From: Oxalobacteraceae bacterium
Lineage (GTDB): Bacteria > Pseudomonadota > Gammaproteobacteria > Burkholderiales > Burkholderiaceae_D
Length of the DNA: 64,000 nucleotides
Direction of reading: 5' to 3'
Assembly: GCA_013284265.1 (NCBI GenBank)
Contig: JABTBR010000033.1
Coordinates: forward strand, 1 to 64,000
The notes beneath the pieces are model-generated. The model was not told the origin of the DNA, did not search any database, and saw only the letters and a list, made by a program, of their open reading frames with translations. The position numbers and the translations under genes are program-made. Shown here one piece after another: positions 1 through 9,009 of the stretch (within the stretch, counting starts at the first letter, position 1; the number at the start of each line of letters is the position of its first letter).

Positions 1-2
1 AG

Positions 3-65
3 AACCCCCGGCAACGAGCCGGGGTCTGACCCGCCGGGTCAGACCCCAGGGTTACGCCGTGGGTT
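3..65. repeat. Palindromic repeat A, copy 1 (short form)
   Basis: Short form of the dispersed repeat called family A here. The end reads GCCGTGGGTTTT. The centre (21-47) is a perfect hairpin: GGGGTCTGACCC, a 3-nt GCC loop, then GGGTCAGACCCC. It lies just past the stop of the chemoreceptor gene. Any outer flank on the left is cut off by the window edge. Confidence 0.85.
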
Positions 66-87
66 TTTGCCAGCGACGACAACGGCG

Positions 88-1896
88 TCACGCGCGGCGC
101 CGCGCCTGGCCCTTGGCGGCGGGGCGGGGCGCCAGGGCTGTGCGCATCGGGCTGGCGTTTCTGCGCCGTTCGGCCGCTGCCAGCATCAGCGCTGTCGCAC
201 TGCCTTCCTCCGCACCGGACATCGCGCGCAATCGCGTCAGCATGTCCGGCTCCGCTCCCGCTCCCGCCGCCACTGCCTCTGCCCGGGTCCCGGCTTCTTC
301 GACCTCTTCCTCTTCTTTTCCGGCCTGCCGCGGCGCCGTCGCCGGCGCCTCCACCTTGAACACCGACACCGCCTGCGACAGCCGCACCGCCTGCTCATGC
401 AGGCTGTCGGCGGCGGCGGCCGCCTGCTCCACCAGCGCCGCGTTCTGCTGGGTCATGCCGTCCATCTGCCCCACCGCCAGGTTCACTTCCGTGATGCCCT
501 GGGCCTGCTCGGCGCCGGCCGCGCTGATGCGGCCGATGATGTCGCTCACCTGCTGCACCGAGGCGACGATGTCGCCCATGCTGGCGCCGGCCTGCTGCAC
601 CGAGGCGCTGCCGCTGTCGATGGTGGCCACCGAGGCCGAGATCAGCGCCTTGATCTCCCTGGCCGCCGCCACCGAGCGCTGCGCCAGCGTGCGCACTTCC
701 GACGCCACCACCGCGAAGCCGCGGCCCTGTTCGCCCGCGCGCGCCGCTTCCACCGCCGCGTTCAGGGCCAGGATATTGGTCTGGAACGAGATCCCGTCGA
801 TCACGCCGATGATCTCGACCACCTGGCGCGAGCTGGCGCGGATTTCGGCCATCGTCGACACCGCCTCGGCCACCGCGTCGCCGCCGCGCCGGGCCAGGGT
901 GCAGGCGCTGGCCGCCAGCGTGCATGCTTGCGCGGCATGCGCCGCATTGCCCTGCACCGCCGTGGTCAGGTTCTCCATCGCGCTGGAAGTCTGCTCCAGC
1001 GAACTGGCCTGCATTTCGGTGCGGGCCGACAGGTCCAGGTTGCCGCTGGCGATTTCCTGCGAGGCCACGTCGATCGACTGCACCGCCGCCAGGATGGTGC
1101 CCAGGCTTTGCTGCAGCTGGGCGATGGTCTGGTCCAGCGCGCGCGCGGTGTCGGCGATTTCATCGTGGCCGTGGTTGTTGGCGCTGATGTCGAGCCGGCC
1201 GGCCGCCAGTGCGCGCACCACCCGGCCTATGCCCCGGATGTCGCGCAGCAGCGCCGCGCGCACCCGCATCGTCAGCAGCAGCGACAGCACGATCGACAGC
1301 AGTACCGTGACCGCCATGGCCACGCCGAGCGAATGGAACTCCGCCTTGGCGGCGGCGTTGGCCTGCTCGTCGAGCGCCTGTTCCTGCGCCGCGATCTGGT
1401 GCAGCTGTTCGTTGAGCGCGACGAACAGCAGCTCGGCCTTGGCCATCGAGTTGGTGGCGATCGACTGGTCCATGCTGGCCATGTCGATGGTTTCGGCGAT
1501 CGCCTTGCGGTAGCCGGCCAGTGCCTGCAGGGCCGACCTGGCCAGGCGTTTTTCCTCGGCGCCGGCATCGGCCAGGGCGGCCATGCGCGTGAGCTGCTGT
1601 GCGATCGCCTCGTGGCGGCCGCGGATCTGGCCATGCAGGGCATCGAGCCGGGACTGGGCAAAGCTGCCATTGGTCCAGGCCAGGAACTGGTAGGCGTTGC
1701 CGTGCACGTATTTGGTGTCGCTGGCCAGTTCGATGCTGGCCTTCAGGCGCGCGCTGCGCACCTGCACGATGTTTTCCAGCGAGGTGTTCTGGCGCACCAT
1801 GCCGTAGTAGGCGCCGCCGGCGGTGGCCACCAGCAGCAGCAGGACCAGGCCGGGCGCGAGCAGCAGCTTGGGGCCGATACGAAGTGATGTCAGCAT
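88..1896 (-). CDS. Methyl-accepting chemotaxis protein
   Basis: A membrane chemoreceptor of 602 aa that signals to the CheA/CheW array. Residues about 11-31 and 190-210 are transmembrane segments and enclose a helical periplasmic sensor of four-helix-bundle size. A HAMP linker follows (about 211-265). The cytoplasmic signalling domain carries the highly conserved hairpin tip at about 361-405 (DGISFQTNILALNAAVEAAR, then GEQGRGFAVVASEVR). The C-terminus is Ala/Arg-rich and has no NWETF-type CheR/CheB tether. The ATG at 1896 is preferred over more upstream in-frame codons because GGGAGG lies six bases before it and the membrane segment starts directly after it. The Cache-domain gene is 37 bp upstream on the same strand, so co-transcription is likely. 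The ligand cannot be told. Confidence 0.93.
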   Translation of the reverse strand: MLTSLRIGPKLLLAPGLVLLLLVATAGGAYYGMVRQNTSLENIVQVRSARLKASIELASDTKYVHGNAYQFLAWTNGSFAQSRLDALHGQIRGRHEAIAQQLTRMAALADAGAEEKRLARSALQALAGYRKAIAETIDMASMDQSIATNSMAKAELLFVALNEQLHQIAAQEQALDEQANAAAKAEFHSLGVAMAVTVLLSIVLSLLLTMRVRAALLRDIRGIGRVVRALAAGRLDISANNHGHDEIADTARALDQTIAQLQQSLGTILAAVQSIDVASQEIASGNLDLSARTEMQASSLEQTSSAMENLTTAVQGNAAHAAQACTLAASACTLARRGGDAVAEAVSTMAEIRASSRQVVEIIGVIDGISFQTNILALNAAVEAARAGEQGRGFAVVASEVRTLAQRSVAAAREIKALISASVATIDSGSASVQQAGASMGDIVASVQQVSDIIGRISAAGAEQAQGITEVNLAVGQMDGMTQQNAALVEQAAAAADSLHEQAVRLSQAVSVFKVEAPATAPRQAGKEEEEVEEAGTRAEAVAAGAGAEPDMLTRLRAMSGAEEGSATALMLAAAERRRNASPMRTALAPRPAAKGQARRRA

Positions 1897-1933
1897 GGGC
1901 CCTCCCGGCCTGAGTGTGCTGCGGCGGCGCCGC

Positions 1934-2386
1934 TCATTTTTTGTAGATGCCCGCTTCGAGCACCACATCGTCTACCCGCAGGATGTAGGTGGTCTTCGGT
2001 TCGATCTTGCCGCTGCTGGGGTTCTTGTACTGGTAGTCGACCCAGCCCTTGCCCTTCTTCTGGGCCAGCTCGATGATCTCGCGCCGATAGCGCTTGCCGC
2101 TGGCGTCGGGCACGTCGGTCAGGTCCTTGCCGACGATGGAGGCGTTGACCGGATGGGCCAGCACGATGCCCGAATGCAGGTCGCGCATGTCCACATACAG
2201 CGAGCCCTGGATGAATTCCGGGTCCTTGGCCGCGATGCGCTTGATCAGCTCATCCTTGCCATGGGCCTTCATGAAGGCCGCGCTTTTTTCGGTCATGGCG
2301 ATGGCGTCTTTTTCGTTCGGTTCGGGCGTGGCGATCGCGCCGCCAAGGGCCAGGCACAGCATGGTGCCGGTGAGGATGCGTTTCAT
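1934..2386 (-). CDS. Secreted single-Cache-domain protein
   Basis: A 150-aa protein with a clear signal peptide (MKRILTGTMLCLALGGAIA, then TPEPNEKD). The remainder resembles a single small-molecule-binding Cache domain: an N-terminal helix, then the strand region DLHSGIVLAHP, the segment GKDLTDVPDASGK and WVDYQYKNP near the C-terminus. The ATG at 2386 has AAAGGA upstream and begins the signal peptide. The gene immediately precedes the chemoreceptor gene on the same strand. A periplasmic ligand-binding partner for that receptor is a reasonable inference, but the receptor has its own sensor region. The family assignment is from pattern recognition only. Confidence 0.8.
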   Translation of the reverse strand: MKRILTGTMLCLALGGAIATPEPNEKDAIAMTEKSAAFMKAHGKDELIKRIAAKDPEFIQGSLYVDMRDLHSGIVLAHPVNASIVGKDLTDVPDASGKRYRREIIELAQKKGKGWVDYQYKNPSSGKIEPKTTYILRVDDVVLEAGIYKK

Positions 2387-2674
2387 CGGAAATCCTTTGC
2401 AGGGAATTGGTCGGGGACAGCGGGAACGGACGCGAAAGTTTCCTGCGCGCACAGACAAGCCTAGTCCCTGACGCGAAGCCGCCCTTGCGCTGGCGCAAAC
2501 TGCGGCCCGCACTGTGGCGCCGACGCCGCAATGCGGGCGCGTCCGGTGCCGCGCCCCGCCGTCTGCCCTTGAATGCAATTTTTCCAAGTTTCAATTGATG
2601 TTAGGCAATTCGCTGTCGCCGCGACGTTCTAGCATGAAAGTCCCGGCTCCCCCCACAGCGATTGGAGAAATACG

Positions 2675-4084
2675 ATGTCCGCCGATACCAGCCCCGCCAA
2701 GTTCAAACCCTATATCCGCCAGACGATCAGCCAGGCGCCCCAATGGCCATTGATCCCGCCCGATTTGCAGGAGGCGGTGCAGGTGGTGTCCCACGTGCTG
2801 CCCTTCCGCACCAATGCCTATGTGATGGACCAGCTGATCGACTGGAACCGCGTGCCCGACGATCCGATCTACCGCCTGACCTTCCCGCACCGCGACATGC
2901 TGCCCGAGCAGGAGTACACCCAGCTGCGCGAGCTGGTGCTGGGCGACGGCCCGCGCGACCAGGAGGCGCTGGTGCGGCTGGTGCGCGCGATCCGCATGCG
3001 CATGAATCCGCACCCGGCCGGACAGATGACCCATAACGTCCCGCGCGTGAACGACGCGCCCTTGCGCGGCCTGCAGCACAAATACAAGGAGACCGTGCTG
3101 TTCTTCCCCAGCGCCGGCCAGACCTGCCACGCCTACTGCACCTTCTGCTTCCGCTGGCCGCAGTTCGTCGGCATGGACGACATGAAGTTCGACGCGCGCG
3201 AATCGCACGAGCTGGCGGCCTACCTGAAGCTGCAGCCCGACGTGACGGACGTGCTGATCACCGGCGGCGATCCGCTGATCATGAACACCCGTTCGCTGGC
3301 GGCCATCATCGAGCCGCTGCTGGTGCCGGAACTGGAGCATATCCACAACATCCGCATCGGCACCAAGTCGGTGGCCTACTGGCCGCAGCGCTTCGTCAGC
3401 GACAAGGATGCCGACGACCTGCTGCGCCTGTTCGAAAAAGTCATCGCCAGCGGCAAGAACCTGGCCATCATGGGCCATTACAACCATGCGGTGGAGCTGC
3501 GCCAGGAGATCGCCCAGCAGGCCGTCAAGCGCATCGTCGGCACCGGCGCCACCTTGCGCATGCAGGGTCCGCTGATCCGCCACATCAATGAAGACCCCGC
3601 CAGCTGGGCCGAGCTGTGGACCACCGGCGTGCGCCTGGGCGCGATCCCCTACTACATGTTCGTCGAGCGCGACACCGGACCGCGCGAGTACTTCGGGCTG
3701 CCGCTGGCGCGCGCCCACGAGATCTTCCAGGCCGCCTACCAGATGGTGTCGGGCCTGTCGCGCACCGTGCGCGGGCCGTCGATGAGCGCCTTCCCCGGCA
3801 AGGTGGTGATCGATGGCGTGGCCCATATCGGCGGCGAGAAGGTGTTCGCGTTGCAGTTCCTGCAGGCGCGCAATCCGGACTGGGTGCGCAAGCCTTTCTA
3901 TGCCAAGTTCGACCCGGAGGCGACCTGGATGGACGATCTGAAGCCGGCCTTCGGCAAGGAGAAATTCTTCTTCGAGAGCGGCGCCGACAGCGATGCGCTG
4001 GTGCCGCGCAAGGTGATCCCGCTGGCGGTGGCACGCGGCGATGGCGCGGGCGGCTCCTGCTCCAGCCAAAGCAACGCCGCCTAG
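2675..4084 (+). CDS. KamA-family radical SAM protein (aminomutase-like)
   Basis: 469 aa, similar to lysine/glutamate 2,3-aminomutases, which use SAM, a [4Fe-4S] cluster and PLP to move an amino group. The cluster motif CxxxCxxC is present as C151-H-A-Y-C155-T-F-C158. The LITGGDPL segment that follows is typical of the family. The loop holding the PLP lysine, PGGGGK in classical aminomutases, reads SAFPGK here with K376 as the candidate lysine. The residues after the cluster (FRWPQF) also differ from the usual RRR pattern. It may therefore act on another substrate or have another role. An MFS transporter begins 11 bp downstream, so the two probably form one operon. Confidence 0.82.
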   Translation: MSADTSPAKFKPYIRQTISQAPQWPLIPPDLQEAVQVVSHVLPFRTNAYVMDQLIDWNRVPDDPIYRLTFPHRDMLPEQEYTQLRELVLGDGPRDQEALVRLVRAIRMRMNPHPAGQMTHNVPRVNDAPLRGLQHKYKETVLFFPSAGQTCHAYCTFCFRWPQFVGMDDMKFDARESHELAAYLKLQPDVTDVLITGGDPLIMNTRSLAAIIEPLLVPELEHIHNIRIGTKSVAYWPQRFVSDKDADDLLRLFEKVIASGKNLAIMGHYNHAVELRQEIAQQAVKRIVGTGATLRMQGPLIRHINEDPASWAELWTTGVRLGAIPYYMFVERDTGPREYFGLPLARAHEIFQAAYQMVSGLSRTVRGPSMSAFPGKVVIDGVAHIGGEKVFALQFLQARNPDWVRKPFYAKFDPEATWMDDLKPAFGKEKFFFESGADSDALVPRKVIPLAVARGDGAGGSCSSQSNAA

Positions 4085-4095
4085 CGGAGGCTGAG

Positions 4096-5496
4096 ATGCG
4101 CGGCGCTAGCGATGAGGCACGGCCGTTGTCCGGCGCGGCCGTGTTCTGCCTGGTGTTCCTGCCGTTCGCGCTGGGGCACTATCTGTCCTGCCTGATGCGC
4201 ACCGTGAACGCGATCCTGGTGCCGCAGCTGGTGGCGGAACTGGGGCTCACGCCCGGCCAGCTTGGCTTGCTGACCAGCGCCTTCTTCCTGGCCTTCGCGC
4301 TGGCCCAGTTGCCGGTGGGGCTGGCGCTGGACCGCTTTGGTCCACGCCTGGTGCAACTGCCGATGCTGATGCTGGCGGCGCTGGGCGCGCTGGCCTTCGC
4401 GGGCGGGCGCGACTTCACCCAGCTGCTGTGCGCGCGCGCCGTGATCGGACTGGGGCTGGGCGGCTGCTTCATGGCGGCCGTCAAGGCCCTGTCGACCTGG
4501 ATCGCGCCCGGCCGGCTGCCCTCGGTGCACGGCTACCTGATCGCGGCCGGCGGCCTCGGTTCGGCCTCGGCCACGCTGCCGGTGCGGCTGGCGCTGCAGT
4601 ACACCGACTGGCGCGGCCTGTTCACCGGCCTGGCCGCGGCGGCCGCCATCACCGGCCTGCTGATCTGGCTGCTGGCGCCGCGCCAGCAGCGCGCACCGGC
4701 GTCGCTGAAGGCGCCGCAGGCGGCTGCCGCTGCCGCCGCTGCGGCGGTGGACCGGGACGGCCTGCCGTCCGGGGCCGCACCCGCTCCGGCCGGCCCCAAG
4801 GCCGGAATTGCCCAGGCGCCGGTGGCCGGCGTCTGGCAATCGGTCTGTGCGGTGTATGCGCAGCCGGGCTTTCGCGCCATTGCCGGCCTGGTGCTGGTGC
4901 CGCATACGATCTTCTTCGGCATCCAGGGCCTGTGGATAGGGCGCTGGCTGAGCGACGTGGCGCACTGCGACGAGCGCGCGGTGGCCTATCTGCTCTACCT
5001 GAGCATGGCCGCCGTGATCTTCGGCGCCATCTCGGTCGGCATGCTGACCGAATGGGCCGGGCGGCGCGGCATCGCCCCGCTCGACGTGGCCGCCTGCGGG
5101 GTGGGCCTGTTCGTGCTGGTGCAGATCGGCTTCGTGGTCAACGCCGCGCCCAGCTACCAGCTGCTGTCGGTACTGTTCACGCTGGTGGGCACCATCACCG
5201 GTATCGAGTATGCGCTGGTCTCGCAGAGCATGCCGCCCCATCTGACGGGACGCGCGGCCACCTCGCTGAACCTGCTGATCTTTCTGGGCGCTTTCGGGGT
5301 GCAGGCCGGCTTTGGCCAGATCATCGGCCTGTGGGAGCCGCGCGGACAGCATTACCCGGCGCTGGCCTATCAGGTGGCCTTTGCGGTGCTGGTGTTGCTG
5401 CAAATACCCGGTCTGGCGATTTTTGTGCAGCGCCGCCGCAGTGCCGCCCTGGCATCCGGTAGAATGGAAATCCAATCCGGCCGCCCGGCCGTATGA
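4096..5496 (+). CDS. MFS transporter
   Basis: A 466-aa inner-membrane carrier of the major facilitator superfamily. About twelve hydrophobic segments are visible. The loop-2/3 signature appears as LALDRFGPRLVQ after the second segment. A central cytoplasmic linker rich in Ala (about residues 200-250) separates the two halves. The ATG at 4096 has GCGGAGG upstream and sits 11 bp after the KamA-like gene. The spacing suggests that the pair moves and converts one compound, possibly an amino acid, but the substrate is not evident from sequence. Confidence 0.88.
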   Translation: MRGASDEARPLSGAAVFCLVFLPFALGHYLSCLMRTVNAILVPQLVAELGLTPGQLGLLTSAFFLAFALAQLPVGLALDRFGPRLVQLPMLMLAALGALAFAGGRDFTQLLCARAVIGLGLGGCFMAAVKALSTWIAPGRLPSVHGYLIAAGGLGSASATLPVRLALQYTDWRGLFTGLAAAAAITGLLIWLLAPRQQRAPASLKAPQAAAAAAAAAVDRDGLPSGAAPAPAGPKAGIAQAPVAGVWQSVCAVYAQPGFRAIAGLVLVPHTIFFGIQGLWIGRWLSDVAHCDERAVAYLLYLSMAAVIFGAISVGMLTEWAGRRGIAPLDVAACGVGLFVLVQIGFVVNAAPSYQLLSVLFTLVGTITGIEYALVSQSMPPHLTGRAATSLNLLIFLGAFGVQAGFGQIIGLWEPRGQHYPALAYQVAFAVLVLLQIPGLAIFVQRRRSAALASGRMEIQSGRPAV

Positions 5497-5521
5497 CGCT
5501 TTCCGTTTTACCTTTGCCAAG

Positions 5522-6370
5522 ATGACTACTAACGCTTCCGTGTTTGCCTCGCTGCCGCCCGACTGGCAAGGCTGGATCAGGGAGAACCTGGCGCGCGCCT
5601 GCCATCCGCAGGATATGGCCAACAGCATGGCGCGCTCGGGCCAGTACAGCATCGAGCAGGCGCGCGCCGCCATCGACGAGGCGATCGGCGGCACCCAGAG
5701 CGCTTTTGCCAGTTCCGACAAGCTGCCGACGATCGACGTCACGGCCAACCGCCTGCAGCTGAGCGACCGCGCGGTCGACATCCTGTTCGTGATGGATAGG
5801 CCGCGCATCGTGCTGCTGGGCGATGTGCTCAGCGGTGAAGAGTGCGACGCCATCGTCGAGCATTGCTCGAGCCGCTATGCGCGTTCCACCGTCACCAGCG
5901 AGGTCGATGGCGCCAGCACCGTGCACCAGGGCCGCACCAGCGACATGGCCTTTATCCAGCGCGGCGATTCCGATATCGCTGACCGCATCGACCGGCGCCT
6001 TAGTGAACTGGGCAACTGGCCGCTGGAATGCAGCGAGCCCTTCCAGCTGCAAAAATATGGCGTGTCGCACGAGTACCGTCCGCATTTCGACTGGCTCAAT
6101 CCATCCTCCACCGGCCACCGCAGCCACCTGGAGCGGGGCGGCCAGCGCCTGGGCACCTTCATTCTCTACCTGACCGACGTGGAGCAGGGCGGCGGCACCG
6201 CCTTCCCCAACATCGGCGTGGAGGTTCATCCGCGCAAGGGCAATGCCCTGTTCTTCCTCAACACCGATGCGGCGCATACGCCGGACCAGCAGACGCTGCA
6301 TGCCGGCAGTCCGGTCGTCAAGGGTTCCAAGATCATCGCCAACAAGTGGCTGCGCGCGAGTCGCTACTGA
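5522..6370 (+). CDS. 2OG-Fe(II) oxygenase, prolyl 4-hydroxylase-like
   Basis: A 282-aa protein with a C-terminal P4Hc-type double-stranded beta-helix. The Fe(II) ligands are visible as H188-x-D190 (RPHFDW) and H260 (LHAGSPV). K270 (KGSKIIANKW) is well placed to bind 2-oxoglutarate. The N-terminal 100 residues form a helical region that often precedes this domain in bacterial homologues. It would hydroxylate a protein or amino-acid residue, target unknown. The ATG at 5522 lies 25 bp after the MFS stop. The stop codon falls inside the left arm of a long inverted repeat (6365-6461). Confidence 0.87.
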   Translation: MTTNASVFASLPPDWQGWIRENLARACHPQDMANSMARSGQYSIEQARAAIDEAIGGTQSAFASSDKLPTIDVTANRLQLSDRAVDILFVMDRPRIVLLGDVLSGEECDAIVEHCSSRYARSTVTSEVDGASTVHQGRTSDMAFIQRGDSDIADRIDRRLSELGNWPLECSEPFQLQKYGVSHEYRPHFDWLNPSSTGHRSHLERGGQRLGTFILYLTDVEQGGGTAFPNIGVEVHPRKGNALFFLNTDAAHTPDQQTLHAGSPVVKGSKIIANKWLRASRY

Positions 6371-6461
6371 TTCAAAGCGGCGCTGGCGTTGCTACAGCGC
6401 CTTGCCGTGCAGGCGCACTGTCTTCGTCGCTGCGCCTGGCCAGCGCCGCTTTGGATCAGTA
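6365..6461. repeat. Hairpin repeat B, copy 1
   Basis: A 97-bp inverted repeat. The left arm is 6365-6387 and the right arm 6439-6461, 23 bp each with one mismatch that would be a G:U pair in RNA. The interior (about 6401-6437) matches the interior of a second copy near 18074-18110. Both hold ACTGTCTTCGTCGC and a small hairpin, GTGC-AGGC-GCAC here. The element overlaps the stop codon of the oxygenase gene. It may end transcription or protect the mRNA 3' end, though no U-run follows. Confidence 0.75.
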
Positions 6462-6522
6462 GCTATCCTGGGTGCGGTAGAATGGCGGGTTATCTGTTCG
6501 CCACTGCTACTTGAGGAAATGT

Positions 6523-7371
6523 ATGAGACTCGTTCGTTACGGCCGTCCCGGCAAAGAAAAACCAGGCCTGATCGATGAAGAAGGCAAGCTGCGCGACCTG
6601 TCCGGCGTGATCACCGACATCAACGTGAGCCAGCTGTCCGACAAGGCGCTGCGCAAGCTGGCGAAAATCCCGCACGAAAGCCTGCCGCTGGTGCGCGGCA
6701 ATCCACGCTTCGGCGTACCGCTGGTCGGCATCGGCAAGTTCATCGGCATTGGCCTGAACTACGCCGACCACGCCGCCGAATCGGGCATGCCGGAACCGAA
6801 GGAACCAATCGTCTTCATGAAGGCCATCAGCTGCCTGAATGGTCCCGACGATGCGGTGATGCTGCCGCAGGGTTCGAAAAAAACCGACTGGGAAGTGGAG
6901 CTGGGCGTCGTCATCGGCACCCGCGCGCGCTACGTCAGCGAAGAAGACGCGCTCAATTATGTGGCCGGCTATTGCGTCGTCAACGACATCTCGGAGCGTT
7001 CCTTCCAGCTCGAACACGGCCCGCAATGGGACAAGGGCAAGGGCTGCGACACCTTCGGTCCGGTCGGTCCATGGCTGGTCACCCGCGATGAAGTGTTCGA
7101 CGTGCAGAAGCTTGATCTGTATCTGGAACTGAACGGCAAGCGCATGCAGACCGGCAGCACCGAGACGATGATCTTCACGGTGGCGCAGATCGTCAGCTAC
7201 CTGTCGCGCTTCATGACCCTGGAACCGGGCGACGTGATCGCCACCGGCACGCCGCCAGGCGTTGGCCAGGGCCGCAAGCCGCAGCGCTTCCTGAAGAAGG
7301 GCGACACTTTGCGTCTGGGGATCGCCGGTCTGGGCGAGCAGCAGCAGGATGTCATCGGTTGGGCGCAGTAA
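6523..7371 (+). CDS. Fumarylacetoacetate hydrolase-family protein
   Basis: 282 aa, from the FAH superfamily of metal-dependent C-C bond hydrolases and decarboxylases. The catalytic core motifs are clear: GIGLNYADHAAESG, then KAISCLNGP, the metal-binding DWEVELGVVIG and the C-terminal ATGTPPGVGQG. Length and layout match single-domain members annotated as ureidoglycolate lyase-like or 2,4-diketo-3-deoxy-L-fuconate hydrolase-like, so the substrate is left open. The ATG at 6523 follows GAGGAAA at a good distance and is preferred over the TTG 12 bp upstream. The gene stands alone between a B-type hairpin and an A-type repeat. Confidence 0.87.
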   Translation: MRLVRYGRPGKEKPGLIDEEGKLRDLSGVITDINVSQLSDKALRKLAKIPHESLPLVRGNPRFGVPLVGIGKFIGIGLNYADHAAESGMPEPKEPIVFMKAISCLNGPDDAVMLPQGSKKTDWEVELGVVIGTRARYVSEEDALNYVAGYCVVNDISERSFQLEHGPQWDKGKGCDTFGPVGPWLVTRDEVFDVQKLDLYLELNGKRMQTGSTETMIFTVAQIVSYLSRFMTLEPGDVIATGTPPGVGQGRKPQRFLKKGDTLRLGIAGLGEQQQDVIGWAQ

Positions 7372-7400
7372 ACAAGTAAAGAGGCCGCAGGCTTCTCTTT

Positions 7401-7502
7401 AAACCCACGGCAAAGAGCCGGGGGCCGGTCCCATCGGGACCGGCGGGGCGCAGCCCCTCCCCGGACCCTGGGTCGTACCCCAGGGTTACGCCGTGGGTTT
7501 TA
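7401..7502. repeat. Palindromic repeat A, copy 2 (long form)
   Basis: Long form with outer ends ACCCACGGC and GCCGTGGGT. Inside are three successive hairpins: GGCCGGTCCC-ATC-GGGACCGGC, GGGGC-GCA-GCCCC and CCCTGGG-TCGTA-CCCCAGGG. It sits between the convergent FAH-family and aminotransferase genes, so it may serve both as a terminator. Confidence 0.85.
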
Positions 7503-7536
7503 AAAACGGGTCACGCCCGGGACATCAAAAAGCAAG

Positions 7537-8865
7537 TCAAACACAAGCCAGCGCCGCATCCACCGAGTCGCGCAAGCGCTCCACAATATCCTCCAGCTCC
7601 GTCTCCGTGACGATATAGGGCGGCGCCAGCAGAATATGGTCGCCACGCTGACCATCAATCGTCCCCCCCATCGGATACACCATCAGCCCGCGCGCCATGG
7701 CCGCATCCTTGATCGCCACGTGCAGGCGCCGGGCCGGATCGAAGGGCGAGCGGGTACCACGGTCGCGCACCAGTTCCACGCCCACCAGCAGCCCGCGTCC
7801 GCGAATATCGCCCACATGCGGGTGATCGTCGAAAGCCTGATGCAGCAGCCTTTGCAGGCTGGCGCCGCGCGCCGTCACCGCGTCGAGCAGGCGGTCGCGC
7901 TTGATCACCTGCTGCACCGCCAGCGCGGCGGCGGCGGCCACCGGATGCCCGGTGTAAGTGTGCCCGTGCTGGAAGGCGCCGCTGCCTTCGCGCAGGCGGT
8001 CGACCAGATAGGGCCGCGTCAGCACCGCGCCCACCGGCTGATAGCCGGCGCCCAGTCCCTTGCCCAGCGCGACCATGTCCGGCACCACCCCATCCTGCTC
8101 GATCGAATACAGCGTGCCGCTGCGGCCCATGCCGCACATGATCTCGTCGGCGATGAACAGAATGCCATAGCGGTCGCACAGGTCGCGCACCCCCTTAAAG
8201 TAGCCTGGCGTGGGCGGGATCGCGCCGCCGGTCGCGCCCACCACCGGTTCGGCGCAGAAGCCGATCACGTTCTCCGGCCCCGCTTCGACGATGGCCGCCT
8301 CCAGTTCGCGCAGCAGCGTGCCGGTGTATTCGTCCAGGCTCTGGTCGGCCAGGCGGTCGCGGTAGGCGTAGCAGGGCGACACATGGCGCACGTCGATCAG
8401 CAGCGGCGTGAAATGGCGGCGCCGCCAGGCGTTGCCGCCCAGGGCCAGCGCGCCCAGGGTATTGCCGTGATAGCTCTGGCGGCGCGCGATGAACACGCTG
8501 CGCTGCGGCTGGCCCACTTCGACGAAATACTGGCGCGCCAGCTTCAGCGCCGCCTCGATCGCCTCCGATCCTCCCGACACCAGGTACACCCGCGACAGGT
8601 CGCCCGGCGCGTTGGCGGCCAGCTCCTCGGCCAGCGCCTCGGCCGCCTCGGTGGTGAAGAAACCCGTGTGCGCATAGGCGCACTGGTCGATCTGGCGGTG
8701 CATCGCGGCCAGGATATCGGGATGGCCGTGGCCCAGCGCGGAGACGGCCGCGCCGCCGCTGGCATCGAGATAGCGGTTGCCGTGGGTGTCGTACATATAA
8801 ATGCCTTGGCCACTGGCGGCGACAGGGGGAAGCTGATGAAGATTACGATGGATGATATGGCTCAT
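7537..8865 (-). CDS. PLP-dependent class III aminotransferase
   Basis: A 442-aa fold-type I aminotransferase that moves an amino group from an omega-amine or amino acid to a keto acid. Visible motifs are the cofactor phosphate-binding VSGGSEAIEAALK, the ring-stacking YHGN, the DEIMCGMGRSG aspartate that holds the PLP nitrogen and the Schiff-base lysine in ALGKGLGAGYQP. The length is normal for the family. The ATG at 8865 is preceded by GGAG. Its neighbour upstream, divergent, is a small CMD-family protein. The precise amino donor cannot be deduced. Confidence 0.9.
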   Translation of the reverse strand: MSHIIHRNLHQLPPVAASGQGIYMYDTHGNRYLDASGGAAVSALGHGHPDILAAMHRQIDQCAYAHTGFFTTEAAEALAEELAANAPGDLSRVYLVSGGSEAIEAALKLARQYFVEVGQPQRSVFIARRQSYHGNTLGALALGGNAWRRRHFTPLLIDVRHVSPCYAYRDRLADQSLDEYTGTLLRELEAAIVEAGPENVIGFCAEPVVGATGGAIPPTPGYFKGVRDLCDRYGILFIADEIMCGMGRSGTLYSIEQDGVVPDMVALGKGLGAGYQPVGAVLTRPYLVDRLREGSGAFQHGHTYTGHPVAAAAALAVQQVIKRDRLLDAVTARGASLQRLLHQAFDDHPHVGDIRGRGLLVGVELVRDRGTRSPFDPARRLHVAIKDAAMARGLMVYPMGGTIDGQRGDHILLAPPYIVTETELEDIVERLRDSVDAALACV

Positions 8866-9009
8866 TGCGTTCTCCGGACAAGAATGGAAGGATGGGCAAA
8901 CGCCGCAAGGCGAGAATCGACCTTATTCCGGTTCGGCTTGCCTGAGCTTGATTTTTACCGGAACATGGGCGAATAACTTGCTTGTTGTCCACCTTTGTCA
9001 GGAAACCTC

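Noticed and set aside
67..1887. Long plus-strand frames opposite the chemoreceptor
   Set aside because: The chemoreceptor is unmistakable, and the antisense products are low-complexity His/Gly/Arg or Ala/Ser text.
4729..4756. Ala-rich stretch in the MFS protein as a coding repeat of interest
   Set aside because: A GCN/GCC-rich linker between the two halves of the carrier, common in high-GC genomes.
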